Positions 27,556 to 35,897 of a stretch of DNA of 64,000 nt are shown here, piece by piece. Source of the stretch: Roseibium aestuarii (lineage in GTDB: Bacteria > Pseudomonadota > Alphaproteobacteria > Rhizobiales > Stappiaceae); assembly GCF_008477545.1 (NCBI RefSeq), contig NZ_VORA01000001.1, positions 868,001 through 932,000 on the forward strand, given 5' to 3'. How positions within the stretch are numbered: position 1 is the first letter of the stretch; each line of letters opens with the position of its first letter. A program made the translations under genes and the position numbers. The notes below the pieces were generated by a model that was not told the origin of the DNA, did no database searches, and worked only from the letters and a program-made list of their open reading frames with translations.

Positions 27556-28287
27556 TCAGCGTGCCTTGCGCCAGCCGGCGGTCAGCGCCTCGATCTCGGA
27601 ACAGAACCAGCGCTCGCCGCGCGCTTCGTTGATCTCCGTGCGCTCGTAATTGAGGGTGCCGGGCATGTGATAGAGACGGCCGTTCGAGGAAATGTTCCCC
27701 TTGATGGGGCAATGGGGCCGCCCGAGCGGGGACTTTGCGGCGGCCGCCACCTGTGCAACCCGGGCCGAGGCCAGGGCCGCGACCTTGCGCTCGCCCTTGC
27801 GATAGGCCCAGGGTTCGTCGAAGACCCCGGCCCAGAGGCCCCGGCTTGCCTGGCGGGCCGCATCCTCGTCGCGGACGAAGAGGCGCGAATAGGTGCGGTA
27901 GGCCAGCGCATGACCCAGACGCACCATGGCCGCATTCAGGTTGTTGCCATCGGCAAAGCAGGTTGCCAGACGCCGCTCGTAGCGGTCCCGTTCTTCGCCG
28001 ACACAGATGATGTTACGCCCGGTGGAGAGCATTTGCAGGGCGCGCGTCGCCGTGTCCCCGCAGTCATAGACCTGGCCCGCCGCATCCAGACAGGTCTGCC
28101 CGTCCTCGGGGGCATCGATCCCGACCAGCCGGATCTTCTGTCCATTGAGCTCGACCGTGTCCCCGTCGACCACCCGGAACGCGGCTTGCGCTGGCGCGGC
28201 AAGCCAGAGAAGCAGCACCGGAATCATTAGGGTGAGGGCGTGAAGGCGCCCGCTGCGGGAACGCCATGCTCCGTCGCGCATCATCAT
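27556..28287 (-). CDS. Secreted staphylococcal-nuclease-like (thermonuclease family) protein with ExoI-type C terminus
   Basis: A protein of about 243 residues; three consecutive ATG codons at 28287, 28284 and 28281 make the exact start uncertain. A hydrophobic export signal (LMIPVLLLWLAAPAQA) precedes a nuclease domain with AFRVVDGDTVELNGQKIRLVGIDAPE, the Arg/Glu/Arg triad region (ERYGRRLATCF with ERDRYERRL), and GHALAYRTYSRLF. The C-terminal 55 residues, CPIKGNISSNGRLYHMPGTLNYERT and GERWFCSEIEA, match the module often found at the end of rhizobial ExoI-type nucleases. It likely cleaves extracellular or periplasmic nucleic acid with Ca2+. No exo cluster lies nearby. Confidence 0.83.
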   Translation of the reverse strand: MMMRDGAWRSRSGRLHALTLMIPVLLLWLAAPAQAAFRVVDGDTVELNGQKIRLVGIDAPEDGQTCLDAAGQVYDCGDTATRALQMLSTGRNIICVGEERDRYERRLATCFADGNNLNAAMVRLGHALAYRTYSRLFVRDEDAARQASRGLWAGVFDEPWAYRKGERKVAALASARVAQVAAAAKSPLGRPHCPIKGNISSNGRLYHMPGTLNYERTEINEARGERWFCSEIEALTAGWRKAR

Positions 28288-28528
28288 CTCAATCTGTGCC
28301 GAATCAATCGGTTGGGTCGAAATCGAAGCGTGGGGAGCCTTGCGGTTGCACGCAAGCCGCAGCACCAACCCACCTGTGGATGGACGCAGGGCCGCCGGTG
28401 TCGTGACGGGCAGGGCGAAATTCCGCAAGTTTGCCGATCAATCTTCAGAAAACCGGAAGATCTCGCCCCTTAGGGTGGGGCCGGACGAGACTTGGGTGCA
28501 AGACGACCCATCGGGGCAGGGAAGGCAC

Positions 28529-29398
28529 ATGTTCGGATTTGTCGACAGGATCGCGCGCGGGTTCACCCTGGCAGGCATGAGCTTCAAGGTACTCTGGCTG
28601 GACAAGGAGCTTCTGCTTTTCCCGCTGATGAGCCTGGTCGCGCTCGCCCTCGTCTATGGCGGGATCCTCTCGCCCTTTCTCCTGACCGGCGGCATGGAGA
28701 CCTTCCTGGCGCGCTTCGAGAATCCGGAGGCCCTGATGAACGATCCCGCCTACTGGGTGGTGCTCTTCATCTTCTACGTTCTGACCAGCTTCGTGGTCAT
28801 CTTCTTCAATGCGGCGCTGATCTTCTGCGCCATGATCCGCCTGCATGGCGGCGATCCGACCGTGATGGACGGCTTGCGCTCCTCCTGGCGGGTGCTGCCC
28901 CAGATCTTTGCCTGGGCGCTCTTTGCCTCCACCGTGAAGCTGCTGATCGACCTTGTCGCCAGCCGCTCCGACTTTCTCTCGCGCCTGATTGCCGGCGCCA
29001 TGAACCTGGCCTGGGGCATTGCCACCTATTTCGCGGTGCCGGTTCTGGTGATCGAGGAGGTCGGCCCGATTGACGCCATCCGCCAGTCGGCCGCCACCAT
29101 CCGCAAGACCTGGGGGGAGGCGCTGACCAGCCATCTGGGGCTTGGCACCCTGCAGGGTCTCGTGATCTTTCTCTGCCTCATTCCGGCTTTCACGGGGTCT
29201 GAATTCATCGAGACCGATCCGCCCCGCGCCATCTGGAACTTCGCCCTCAGTGCTGCGCTGGTGTTTCTGGTGACGCTCGTCGGCATCACCCTCAACGGCA
29301 TTGTCCGCGCCGCACTCTACATCTATGCGGTCAAGGGCCACATGCCCGGCGGTCTGATGGATGAGCGGGTGCTGAAAGAGGCCTTCGGGCCCAAGTGA
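28529..29398 (+). CDS. DUF6159-like polytopic membrane protein
   Basis: A 289-residue membrane protein from the ATG at 28529, which follows GGGAAGGCAC. Six to seven hydrophobic helices are visible, including LLLFPLMSLVALALVYGGIL, YWVVLFIFYVLTSFVVIFFNAALIFCAMI and LSAALVFLVTLVGITLNGIVRAAL. The FxNAAL segment between helices and the WGIATYFAVPVLVIEEVGP turn resemble DUF6159-type proteins. No enzyme or transport motif can be read. The C terminus VLKEAFGPK is cytoplasmic-like. Alone between the nuclease (divergent) and sodB (same strand, 220 bases downstream). Confidence 0.77.
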   Translation: MFGFVDRIARGFTLAGMSFKVLWLDKELLLFPLMSLVALALVYGGILSPFLLTGGMETFLARFENPEALMNDPAYWVVLFIFYVLTSFVVIFFNAALIFCAMIRLHGGDPTVMDGLRSSWRVLPQIFAWALFASTVKLLIDLVASRSDFLSRLIAGAMNLAWGIATYFAVPVLVIEEVGPIDAIRQSAATIRKTWGEALTSHLGLGTLQGLVIFLCLIPAFTGSEFIETDPPRAIWNFALSAALVFLVTLVGITLNGIVRAALYIYAVKGHMPGGLMDERVLKEAFGPK

Positions 29399-29524
29399 TG
29401 CGCTGTCCGGCACGGGCGGGATCGGCCCAAACGCGCGGAGTTCCGTCGGGTTCCTGAAAAAAACAACAAAAATATTTCTTTATTTGCGCCGAGGCGGATT
29501 GCCGTCCGCTTCAATGGCTCCTAA

Positions 29525-29557
29525 ATTGCCCGTGACGCGGCGGGCGTGACGGGCAAT
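29525..29557. promoter_or_regulatory. Hairpin in the sodB leader
   Basis: A perfect 9-bp dyad ATTGCCCGT/ACGGGCAAT with a 15-base loop lies 61 bases upstream of the sodB ATG, after an A-rich UP-like region at 29457-29482. It may be a 5'-UTR hairpin or an operator. Confidence 0.5.
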
Positions 29558-29618
29558 CCCGTGGGGTGCAGCATCTGCGCTTGTCCGCTGCCGGTCTCGA
29601 GACCCAAGGAGTTTTCTC

Positions 29619-30218
29619 ATGTCTTTTGAACTTCCCGATCTTCCCTATGCCTATGACGCTCTGGCGCCGTACATGTCCGCTGAAACCCTCGAGTTTCACC
29701 ACGACAAGCATCATCAGGCCTATGTGACCAAGGGCAACGAGCTGCTCGCCGGCACCGGTCTGGAAGGCAAGAGCCTCGAAGAGATCGTCAAGGAAAGCTA
29801 CGGCACCAACGCTCCGCTCTTCAACAACGCCGGTCAGCACTACAACCACATCCATTTCTGGAAGTGGATGAAGAAGGACGGCGGCGGCGCCGTTCCGGGT
29901 GCGCTCGCCTCGAAGATCGACAGCGATCTCGGCGGCTATGACAAGTTCCGCGCCGATTTCATCGCCGCTGGCGTTGGCCAGTTCGGTTCCGGCTGGGCCT
30001 GGCTCGCCGTCAAGAACGGCAAGCTGGAAATCATGAAGACCCCGAATGGCGAAAACCCGCTGGTCCACGGTGCGTCCCCGATCCTCGGCGTCGACGTGTG
30101 GGAACACTCCTACTACATCGACTACCGCAACGCCCGCCCGAAGTACCTGGAAGCCTTCATCGACAACATGGTGAACTGGGACTACGTGCTGGAAATGTAC
30201 GAAGCCGCCGCCAAGTAA
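29619..30218 (+). CDS. sodB: Fe/Mn superoxide dismutase
   Basis: A 199-residue cytoplasmic SOD. Metal ligands are in the family positions: His27 in LEFHHDKHH, the second histidine in NNAGQHYNHIHFW, and Asp/His in DVWEHSYYIDYRN. The GAGKFGSG-like stretch here is GVGQFGSGWAWL. The Q-x-F pattern suggests an iron or cambialistic enzyme. Strong ribosome site AAGGAGTTTTCTC precedes the ATG at 29619. It converts superoxide to hydrogen peroxide and oxygen. A leader hairpin (29525) and a strong terminator (30245) flank it. Confidence 0.95.
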   Translation: MSFELPDLPYAYDALAPYMSAETLEFHHDKHHQAYVTKGNELLAGTGLEGKSLEEIVKESYGTNAPLFNNAGQHYNHIHFWKWMKKDGGGAVPGALASKIDSDLGGYDKFRADFIAAGVGQFGSGWAWLAVKNGKLEIMKTPNGENPLVHGASPILGVDVWEHSYYIDYRNARPKYLEAFIDNMVNWDYVLEMYEAAAK

Positions 30219-30244
30219 GCAGCGCTTTCCATCCGGTTCATGCG

Positions 30245-30270
30245 ACGGGGCGGCCTTCGGGTCGCCCCGT
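30245..30270 (+). terminator. Terminator of sodB
   Basis: ACGGGGCGGCC-TTCG-GGTCGCCCCGT is an 11-bp stem with one G-T wobble and a UUCG tetraloop, followed by TTTGCGTTTCG. Confidence 0.88.
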
Positions 30271-30318
30271 TTGCGTTTCGCGAGGCAGCAGGGCGGGAAG
30301 ATGAGGGCGCTGCGGGCG

Positions 30319-30354
30319 AAAAAAAAGGGGGGTGGTACGGGCAGTCCACCCCCC
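30319..30354 (-). terminator. Terminator for adhP
   Basis: On the minus strand a perfect 9-bp stem GGGGGGTGG/CCACCCCCC (loop ten bases) is followed by eight T. It lies 147 bases beyond the adhP stop. Confidence 0.88.
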
Positions 30355-30425
30355 GCCGTCCTTGCTTGAGCCCCTCACTCAGGCATTGGCCTGATGAATA
30401 GATCAGGGAAACTACGTATGATCAA

Positions 30426-30452
30426 GAGTGATGAATGGAGAGCCCATCACTC
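30426..30452. repeat. Dyad GAGTGATG/CATCACTC in the adhP 3' region
   Basis: A perfect 8-bp inverted repeat with an 11-base spacer, lying between the adhP stop codon and its terminator. The core GAGTGAT/ATCACTC also forms a dyad in the mrpA leader (43246-43264), with its arms in the opposite order. Confidence 0.6.
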
Positions 30453-30500
30453 CGGTAAATCTTCCCTTTCGTAAGGCGGAGGGGCATCCGGCCGAACCTC

Positions 30501-31523
30501 TCAGCTCGGCCGCATGACGATCCGGCCGTCGATCTCGCCAGCCTTCATCTTGTCGAAGATGGCGTTGATGTTGTCGAGCCGGTCCTCCGTGTAGTGGGAG
30601 GCCACCTTGCCTTCCGCCGCGAATTGCAGGGCTTCCTGCAGGTCGTTGCGGGTGCCGACGATGGATCCGCGGATGGTCTTGCGCATGAGCACCGTCTCGA
30701 AGATCGGTAGCGGGAAGTCTCCGGGCGGCAGGCCGACGAGCGCCATCGTGCCGCCGCGGCCCAGCATGCTGACGCCCTGACTGAAGGACTTGGGCGAAAC
30801 GGCGGTGACGAGCACCCCGTTGGCGCCGCCGAGCTTCTGGACTTCTGCCGCCGGATCGAGCTCAGCCGCATTGAAGGTGGCATCCGCGCCGAGATCCTTC
30901 GCGAGCTTCAGCTTGGCATCGGAGATGTCGACCGCAATCACGTGCCGGCCCATCGCCTTGGCATATTGCACGGCCATGTGACCCAGCCCGCCGATGCCGA
31001 CGATCACCACCGTGTCGCCCGGCTTGGTATCGGTTTCCTTGAGGCCCTTGTAGACCGTGACGCCGGCGCAGAGCACGGGTGCTGCGGGGGCGAAATCCAG
31101 CCCCGCCGGCAAATGGCCCACGTAGTTGGGATCGGCCAGCACATATTCCGCAAAGCCGCCGTTCACGCTGTAGCCGGTGTTCTGCTGGCTCTCGCACAGG
31201 GTCTCCCAGCCGCCGACGCAATGGCGGCAGCAGCCGCAGGCCGAATAGAGCCAGGGCACGCCCACCCGGTCGTCTTCCCTGACGGAGGTGACGCCTTCAC
31301 CGACCTCGCAGACGAAGCCGACGCCCTCGTGGCCGGGAATGAAGGGCGGATTGGGTTTCACCGGCCAGTCGCCGCTGGCGGCATGAAGATCGGTATGGCA
31401 GACCCCTGAGGCTTCGATCTTCACGACGATCTTGCCCGGGGTGGCCTTGGGGCGCGGCACGGAGCGGATATCGAGGGGCGCGCCAAAGGCGTGCACCACC
31501 GCCGCTTTCATCTGCTGGCTCAT
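30501..31523 (-). CDS. adhP: Zinc-dependent alcohol dehydrogenase AdhP
   Basis: A 340-residue medium-chain dehydrogenase. Catalytic zinc ligands are Cys42 and His65 with Glu66 (VCHTDLHA, GHEGVG), plus a cysteine in APVLCAGVTVYKGL. The structural zinc is held by CGCCRHC and the cysteine before ESQQN (Cys96, 99, 102, 110). The NAD-binding GIGGLGH is near residue 175. This pattern is the AdhP type that oxidises ethanol and other primary alcohols with NAD+. The ATG at 31523 has AGGAGACAGACCC in front; a longer frame to 32279 is an artefact overlapping the cytochrome gene. Divergent from the cytochrome c' gene. Confidence 0.95.
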   Translation of the reverse strand: MSQQMKAAVVHAFGAPLDIRSVPRPKATPGKIVVKIEASGVCHTDLHAASGDWPVKPNPPFIPGHEGVGFVCEVGEGVTSVREDDRVGVPWLYSACGCCRHCVGGWETLCESQQNTGYSVNGGFAEYVLADPNYVGHLPAGLDFAPAAPVLCAGVTVYKGLKETDTKPGDTVVIVGIGGLGHMAVQYAKAMGRHVIAVDISDAKLKLAKDLGADATFNAAELDPAAEVQKLGGANGVLVTAVSPKSFSQGVSMLGRGGTMALVGLPPGDFPLPIFETVLMRKTIRGSIVGTRNDLQEALQFAAEGKVASHYTEDRLDNINAIFDKMKAGEIDGRIVMRPS

Positions 31524-31718
31524 GGGTCTGTCTCCTGCGGTTCGGCGGCTGACCTCGGAAGGGTCTGGCACGCCGTCGGAATGGACAAGGTCACCATGCC
31601 ACGTGGCTGGCGTGCGTCCTTGATGTACCTCAACCAGAGCGGGGAGAGTGGGGGCGAGCGGTGCCAACGGCGACAAAATCTTACATTTTTCCGGTGCGGT
31701 CACGGCGAGTTGAGTTTG

Positions 31719-31771
31719 CCTCTCGTCCTCACGCAGGTTTGATGAATGCGTCAATGACGTGAGAGGAGAGG
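31719..31771. promoter_or_regulatory. Leader hairpin that would bury the cytochrome c' ribosome site
   Basis: CCTCTC (31719-31724) pairs with GAGAGG (31766-31771) and CTCACG (31728-31733) with CGTGAG (31758-31763), enclosing a 24-base loop. The downstream arm contains the GAGGAGAGG Shine-Dalgarno sequence of the gene starting at 31776. Confidence 0.5.
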
Positions 31772-31775
31772 ACCC

Positions 31776-32225
31776 ATGGTCAGGACGATTGCCGCCAGCA
31801 CTCTGGCGCTTGCCCTTCTGGGCGCGGTTGCGGCCCAGGCCGCCGGAGATCCGGTGGCCACCCGCAAGGCGATCATGCAGTCGGTCGCCGGCGCTGCCGG
31901 GCTGAGCGGCGCCATGATGAAGGGCGAGGTCGCCTATTCCCCTGCCGCCGGCAAGGCGGCGATTTCCAGCTTCAACGCAGCCGGGCACACCTTCGGCGAT
32001 TATTTCCCGGAAGGCTCGCAGGCGGGCGACACCACGGCGGCGGCCAAGATCTGGGAAGACCGGGCCGGTTTCGAGGCGGCTGTTGCCAAGCTGGCGGATG
32101 CCGCAGGGGCCGCCATGCAGGCGAGCGGCAAGGATGGTCCGGCTGATGTCGAGGCCTTCAAGGCCGCCGTCGGCCCGGTCCTGGGCACCTGCCGCGATTG
32201 CCATCAGGTCTATCGCACCCGCTGA
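31776..32225 (+). CDS. Periplasmic cytochrome c' / c-556 family protein
   Basis: A 149-residue protein with a signal peptide (cleavage after AQA) and a single C-terminal CxxCH haem motif, CRDCHQVYRTR, in the last 12 residues, the arrangement of four-helix class II cytochromes (c' and c-556). An N-terminal axial Met in QSVAGAAGLSGAMMKG is plausible, suggesting a six-coordinate c-556-like haem. It may pass electrons or bind NO. The ATG follows GAGGAGAGGACCC. The di-haem cytochrome follows 116 bases downstream on the same strand, probably a two-gene unit. Confidence 0.9.
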   Translation: MVRTIAASTLALALLGAVAAQAAGDPVATRKAIMQSVAGAAGLSGAMMKGEVAYSPAAGKAAISSFNAAGHTFGDYFPEGSQAGDTTAAAKIWEDRAGFEAAVAKLADAAGAAMQASGKDGPADVEAFKAAVGPVLGTCRDCHQVYRTR

Positions 32226-32341
32226 TGCGGCAACGCGTCCACCTGTCCCGGCCTTGACCGGGGCAGGTCGCTTCCCCAAGGATGCACACTGCCGCGTGGC
32301 CTGGGTTCATCGGGCCGAACGGCTGGGAGGAAGGACGTTTC

Positions 32342-33280
32342 ATGAGCAGATCAACCCTGGCGCTGGGCCTCGTGCTCGTCGTGGCGCTTCTGGCGCTTGC
32401 CTGGGTGGCCACACTGCCGCGCACCTTGCCGGACGAGGAGCTGGCCGCGCTGGTGCCCGGCGATGCGGCCCGCGGCGAGGCGGTGTTCTTCGCCGGCGGC
32501 TGCGCGTCCTGCCACGGGCAGCCTGACGGAAAGGGCGTCATCCCAGTGCAAAACAAGCATCTCCTTTCCGGCGGACTGAAGCTCGTGACCGATTTCGGCA
32601 CCTTCGTCGCGCCCAACATTTCCTCCGACAAGACCGACGGGATCGGCGCGTGGAGCCTGGCCGACTTCGCCAATGCCATGCTCACCGGAACATCGCCCGA
32701 CGGGCGCCACTACTACCCGGCCTTTCCCTACACGTCCTACGCCCGCATGACCCTGGGCGACATCAGCGATCTCTTCGCCTATCTCGGTACCCTGCCGGCC
32801 GTGGCGGGCAGGGCGGCGGATCACGAGCTGGCCTTCCCCTTCAACCTGCGTCGCGGTCTGGGGCTGTGGAAGCGCCTCAACCTCTCCTCCGATCCGGTGG
32901 TGAGCGTGGAGGCCCTCGGGCGTCCGGCTGAAGAGGAGGTTCTCTCCCTGCTGCTGCGCGGGCGGTATCTGGTGGAAGGGCCCGGCCACTGCGGCGAATG
33001 CCACACTCCGCGCGATGCGCTGGGTGGCCTCGACTATGGCCAGTGGCTCTCCGGGGCGGCAGCGCCCACAGGCGAGGGCAAGATCCCCGGCCTGTCGCCC
33101 GGTCACGATCTGGACGGCTGGTCGGCCGAGGACATCGCCTATTATCTGGAAAGCGGTTTCACCCCCGACTACGACAGCGTCGGGGGCGAGATGGTGTCGG
33201 TGCAGGAGAACATGGCAAGGCTTGAACCGCGCGATCGACAGGCGATCGCCGCCTATATCAAGGCCTTGCCGGGGCGATAG
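32342..33280 (+). CDS. Membrane-anchored di-haem cytochrome c
   Basis: A 312-residue protein from the ATG at 32342 (preceded by GGGAGGAAGGACG). Residues 5-25 form a hydrophobic anchor or signal. Two class I haem motifs are present: CASCH near residue 59 and CGECH near 219, separated by a long linker that includes a NISSDKTDGIGAWS stretch and a methionine-containing YARMTLGDISDLFAYL region typical of alcohol/aldehyde-dehydrogenase cytochrome subunits. It is likely an electron carrier linked to a periplasmic dehydrogenase; no such dehydrogenase subunit lies next to it. Follows the cytochrome c' gene, so an electron-transfer pair is suggested. Confidence 0.87.
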   Translation: MSRSTLALGLVLVVALLALAWVATLPRTLPDEELAALVPGDAARGEAVFFAGGCASCHGQPDGKGVIPVQNKHLLSGGLKLVTDFGTFVAPNISSDKTDGIGAWSLADFANAMLTGTSPDGRHYYPAFPYTSYARMTLGDISDLFAYLGTLPAVAGRAADHELAFPFNLRRGLGLWKRLNLSSDPVVSVEALGRPAEEEVLSLLLRGRYLVEGPGHCGECHTPRDALGGLDYGQWLSGAAAPTGEGKIPGLSPGHDLDGWSAEDIAYYLESGFTPDYDSVGGEMVSVQENMARLEPRDRQAIAAYIKALPGR

Positions 33281-33629
33281 CGGGGAGGGCAATGCCTTCC
33301 GGAGCTGGTGAAACGCCAGCCTCTCCTCCGTGCTTTCCCGGGCAAGCGCCAGCGCGACCCGGGAACCCCAGTGTCAGCGGACCGTACTCGCGGCGCAGGG
33401 CCGGGACTGCAGCACCGGGAAGCGAGCGCGCTGCGTCCCCACTCCCTCCACCGTCCTCCCTCCACCGTCGTCATCCCCCCCCCCCACCGTCGTCATCCTT
33501 GACCCGGGATCGGTGAGCCGGAGGCCTCTCGGCTCAACCCGAAGGGCCTCGGCTCTCCGCGGCCGCTTGCTCAGGGGCGGCACTCGTGGGTCCGCTTGAG
33601 GAGAGCGCCCACTGCGCGCCCACTATGCG
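33281..33629. other. Intergenic region with C11 tract and direct repeats
   Basis: No gene. The 14-bp sequence CACCGTCGTCATCC occurs at 33463-33476 and 33485-33498, flanking a run of eleven C (33475-33485), and the adjoining CTTGACCCGGGATCGG text resembles an intergenic repeat seen in other alphaproteobacteria. GGCCTCTCGGCTC and GGCCTCGGCTC follow as near copies. Confidence 0.65.
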
Positions 33630-35138
33630 TCAGATCTCCGTGGTGAAGGCCCGGCGCATGTCGCCATGATCGCGGGCGGCCACGTGCCAGGAAAAGGCCT
33701 CTTCCAGCACATGCGGGGTCTGTCCGCCGCGCGTGAGCGCCCGGTCGTGGTAGTCGGCCAGCACATCCCGATAGGTCGGGTGAACGCAATTGGCGATGAT
33801 CTTCTGCGCTCGCTCGCGCGGGGCGAGACCCCGCAGGTCGGCCAGGCCGCATTCGGTCACCACCACATCCACGTCATGTTCCGTATGGTCCACATGGGCG
33901 ACCATCGGCACGACGGAGGAGATCGCCCCGCCCTTGGCCAGCGACTTGGTCACGAAGATCGACATGTAGCCATTGCGGGCGAAGTCGCCCGATCCGCCGA
34001 TGCCGTTCATCATGTGGGTGCCGTTCACATGGGTGGAGTTGATGTTGCCATAGATGTCGAACTCCAGCGCCGTGTTGATGGCGATGATCCCGAGACGGCG
34101 CACCACTTCCGGATGATTGCTCACCTCCTGCGGCCGCAGGATCAGGCGGGACTTGTAGTCGCCGATGCGGGGGAAAATGTCTCGCGACTTCTCCGCCGAC
34201 AGGGTGATCGACGAGCCGGAGGCAAAGACCAGCTTTCCGGCGTCCATCAGGTCGAAGGTGGAATCCTGCAGCACCTCCGAATACATCTTCAGGTCATGGA
34301 AAGGCGTGTCGATGAAGCCGTGCAACACCGCATTTGCAATGGTGCCGATGCCCGCCTGCAGCGGCAGAAGCTGGTTGGTCAGCCGGCCCCTGGCGATTTC
34401 CCCCAGGAAGAACTCGGTCAGATGCTCGGAGATCGCGCGGGTCTCCTCGTCAGGCGGCAACACGGTCGACGAGCTGTCCTGCTTGTCGCTGAGCACGATG
34501 GCGGCGATCTTCTCCGCCGGAATGTCGATATAGGGCAGGCCCACCCGGCTTTCCGGGCTCACCACCGGGATCGGCATGCGGCTCGGCCGGTGCGAGGGGA
34601 TGTAGATGTCGTGCAGACCTTCCAGCATGGCCGACTGGGAGGTGTTGATCTCGATGATCACCTTCTCCGCCAGGATGGCGAAACTGGCCGAATTGCCGAC
34701 GGAGGTGGTGGGCACGATGCCGCCGCTTTCGGTGATGGCCACCGCTTCCACGACGGCCACGTCCACCGGCGGGATCTGGCGGGTGCGCAGCAGCTCCACC
34801 GTTTCCGAAAGGTGCTGGTCGATGAACATGACCTCGCCGGCATTGATCGCCTTGCGCAGGCCCGGGTCCGACTGGAACGGCATGCGGCGGGCCAGAACAT
34901 GGGCCTTGGCGAGCGTCTGGTCCAGATCGTTGCCGAGAGAGGCGCCGGTGATCAGGGTGATGCTGAGGGGATCGCGCAGCGCGCGCTCGGCCAGCGCCAG
35001 CGGCACGGCCTTGGCTTCTCCGGCGCGGGTGAAGCCGCTCATCCCGACGGTCATTCCGTCCTTGATATGGGCAGCGGCCGTCGCGGCATCCACCACCCGG
35101 TTCCTGAGATCCGGGCGTCTGATCCGGTCTTCCAGCAT
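33630..35138 (-). CDS. Acetyl-CoA hydrolase/transferase family, succinate CoA-transferase-like
   Basis: A 502-residue family I CoA-transferase starting at ATG 35138 with GAAGGAGAGATC in front; an upstream frame to 35276 is unlike the family. VGMSGFTRAGEAKAVPLAL and the terminal half ADLRGLAPRERAQKIIANC match the SCACT/ACH class. The catalytic glutamate is expected in MYSEVLQD, just after LQAGIGTIANAVL. It moves CoA between succinyl-, acetyl- or propionyl-CoA and acetate, succinate or propionate. Together with MutAB and MeaB it could complete a propionate route as ScpC does in E. coli, but it is far away and substrate preference is inference. Confidence 0.88.
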   Translation of the reverse strand: MLEDRIRRPDLRNRVVDAATAAAHIKDGMTVGMSGFTRAGEAKAVPLALAERALRDPLSITLITGASLGNDLDQTLAKAHVLARRMPFQSDPGLRKAINAGEVMFIDQHLSETVELLRTRQIPPVDVAVVEAVAITESGGIVPTTSVGNSASFAILAEKVIIEINTSQSAMLEGLHDIYIPSHRPSRMPIPVVSPESRVGLPYIDIPAEKIAAIVLSDKQDSSSTVLPPDEETRAISEHLTEFFLGEIARGRLTNQLLPLQAGIGTIANAVLHGFIDTPFHDLKMYSEVLQDSTFDLMDAGKLVFASGSSITLSAEKSRDIFPRIGDYKSRLILRPQEVSNHPEVVRRLGIIAINTALEFDIYGNINSTHVNGTHMMNGIGGSGDFARNGYMSIFVTKSLAKGGAISSVVPMVAHVDHTEHDVDVVVTECGLADLRGLAPRERAQKIIANCVHPTYRDVLADYHDRALTRGGQTPHVLEEAFSWHVAARDHGDMRRAFTTEI

Positions 35139-35414
35139 GATCTCTCCTTCGTCGCGTTTCCTCGTGCTCTCCTTCTGACGGACTCCGGCAGGGGCCCGGG
35201 GAGAGTCTGGCTCAGACCGGCAGGGGAGGGCTTGCGCGGCCCCGTGCAAGGGCGCGGCGCAGGACTTCACGGACAAGGGCAGGGAAATGCGTCAGACCGT
35301 TTCCGCCAGCAGGCGCGGGCAGACTATCCGCAACCGGCACAAAGCAGATTGCCCGCCACCGCATGACGGGGTGTCGAGGCATGCGGGAAACGCGGGGGTG
35401 TTCCGGGCTCGGCC

Positions 35415-35798
35415 TCAGAACGGATCGCAGCGGCGATAGACCTGCTGGGTCACATATTGGGTCATGCCGGTCAGATAGGCTTCGCATTCCTGGCGGGTCT
35501 CGAAGCACCCCGCGTCGGAGACCGGATAGCTCTTGTCGAAATCATACTTGCGACCGCCAACGATCCCCTTCCAGCCCGTGGCATGGCTCTGACGGAAGGT
35601 GGCGCACTGGTGTGGCGTGCCCCAGGTGGTGGGGATGGTGCGCCCGGCATAAGGGGTCGGGGCGAAGAGAACCGTCTCGGCGACCCCTTCGACGCTGGTC
35701 TGCTGGCAGGCCGCGAGCGACAGGGCGACAGCGATCAGGGCGGTCATCCGTCCGCCTGCGCGGCAAAGGCGCGAGCCATTGGAAATCTGTGAGCGCAT
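35415..35798 (-). CDS. Small lipoprotein of unknown function
   Basis: A 127-residue protein with lipobox SLAAC near residue 31, after a hydrophobic stretch starting at Met18. The first ATG (35798) has GAGGACGACTGAC in front; a second at 35747 is nearer the signal but lacks a good site. The mature part contains four conserved-looking cysteines (residues in HQCATF, AGCFETRQECEAYL, RRCDPF) and a central KYDFDKSYPVS segment. I do not recognise a family. It lies downstream of ptrB on the same strand, separated by 99 bases. Confidence 0.7.
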   Translation of the reverse strand: MRSQISNGSRLCRAGGRMTALIAVALSLAACQQTSVEGVAETVLFAPTPYAGRTIPTTWGTPHQCATFRQSHATGWKGIVGGRKYDFDKSYPVSDAGCFETRQECEAYLTGMTQYVTQQVYRRCDPF

Positions 35799-35897
35799 GT
35801 CAGTCGTCCTCGCGGTTGGGGTTGGCCGCGCGAGAGGTCGCGCGGCCGCTTGTCATTCAGGCGTGCGGTGCGGGCCGCGAAGCCTGCGCCTTGCCGG

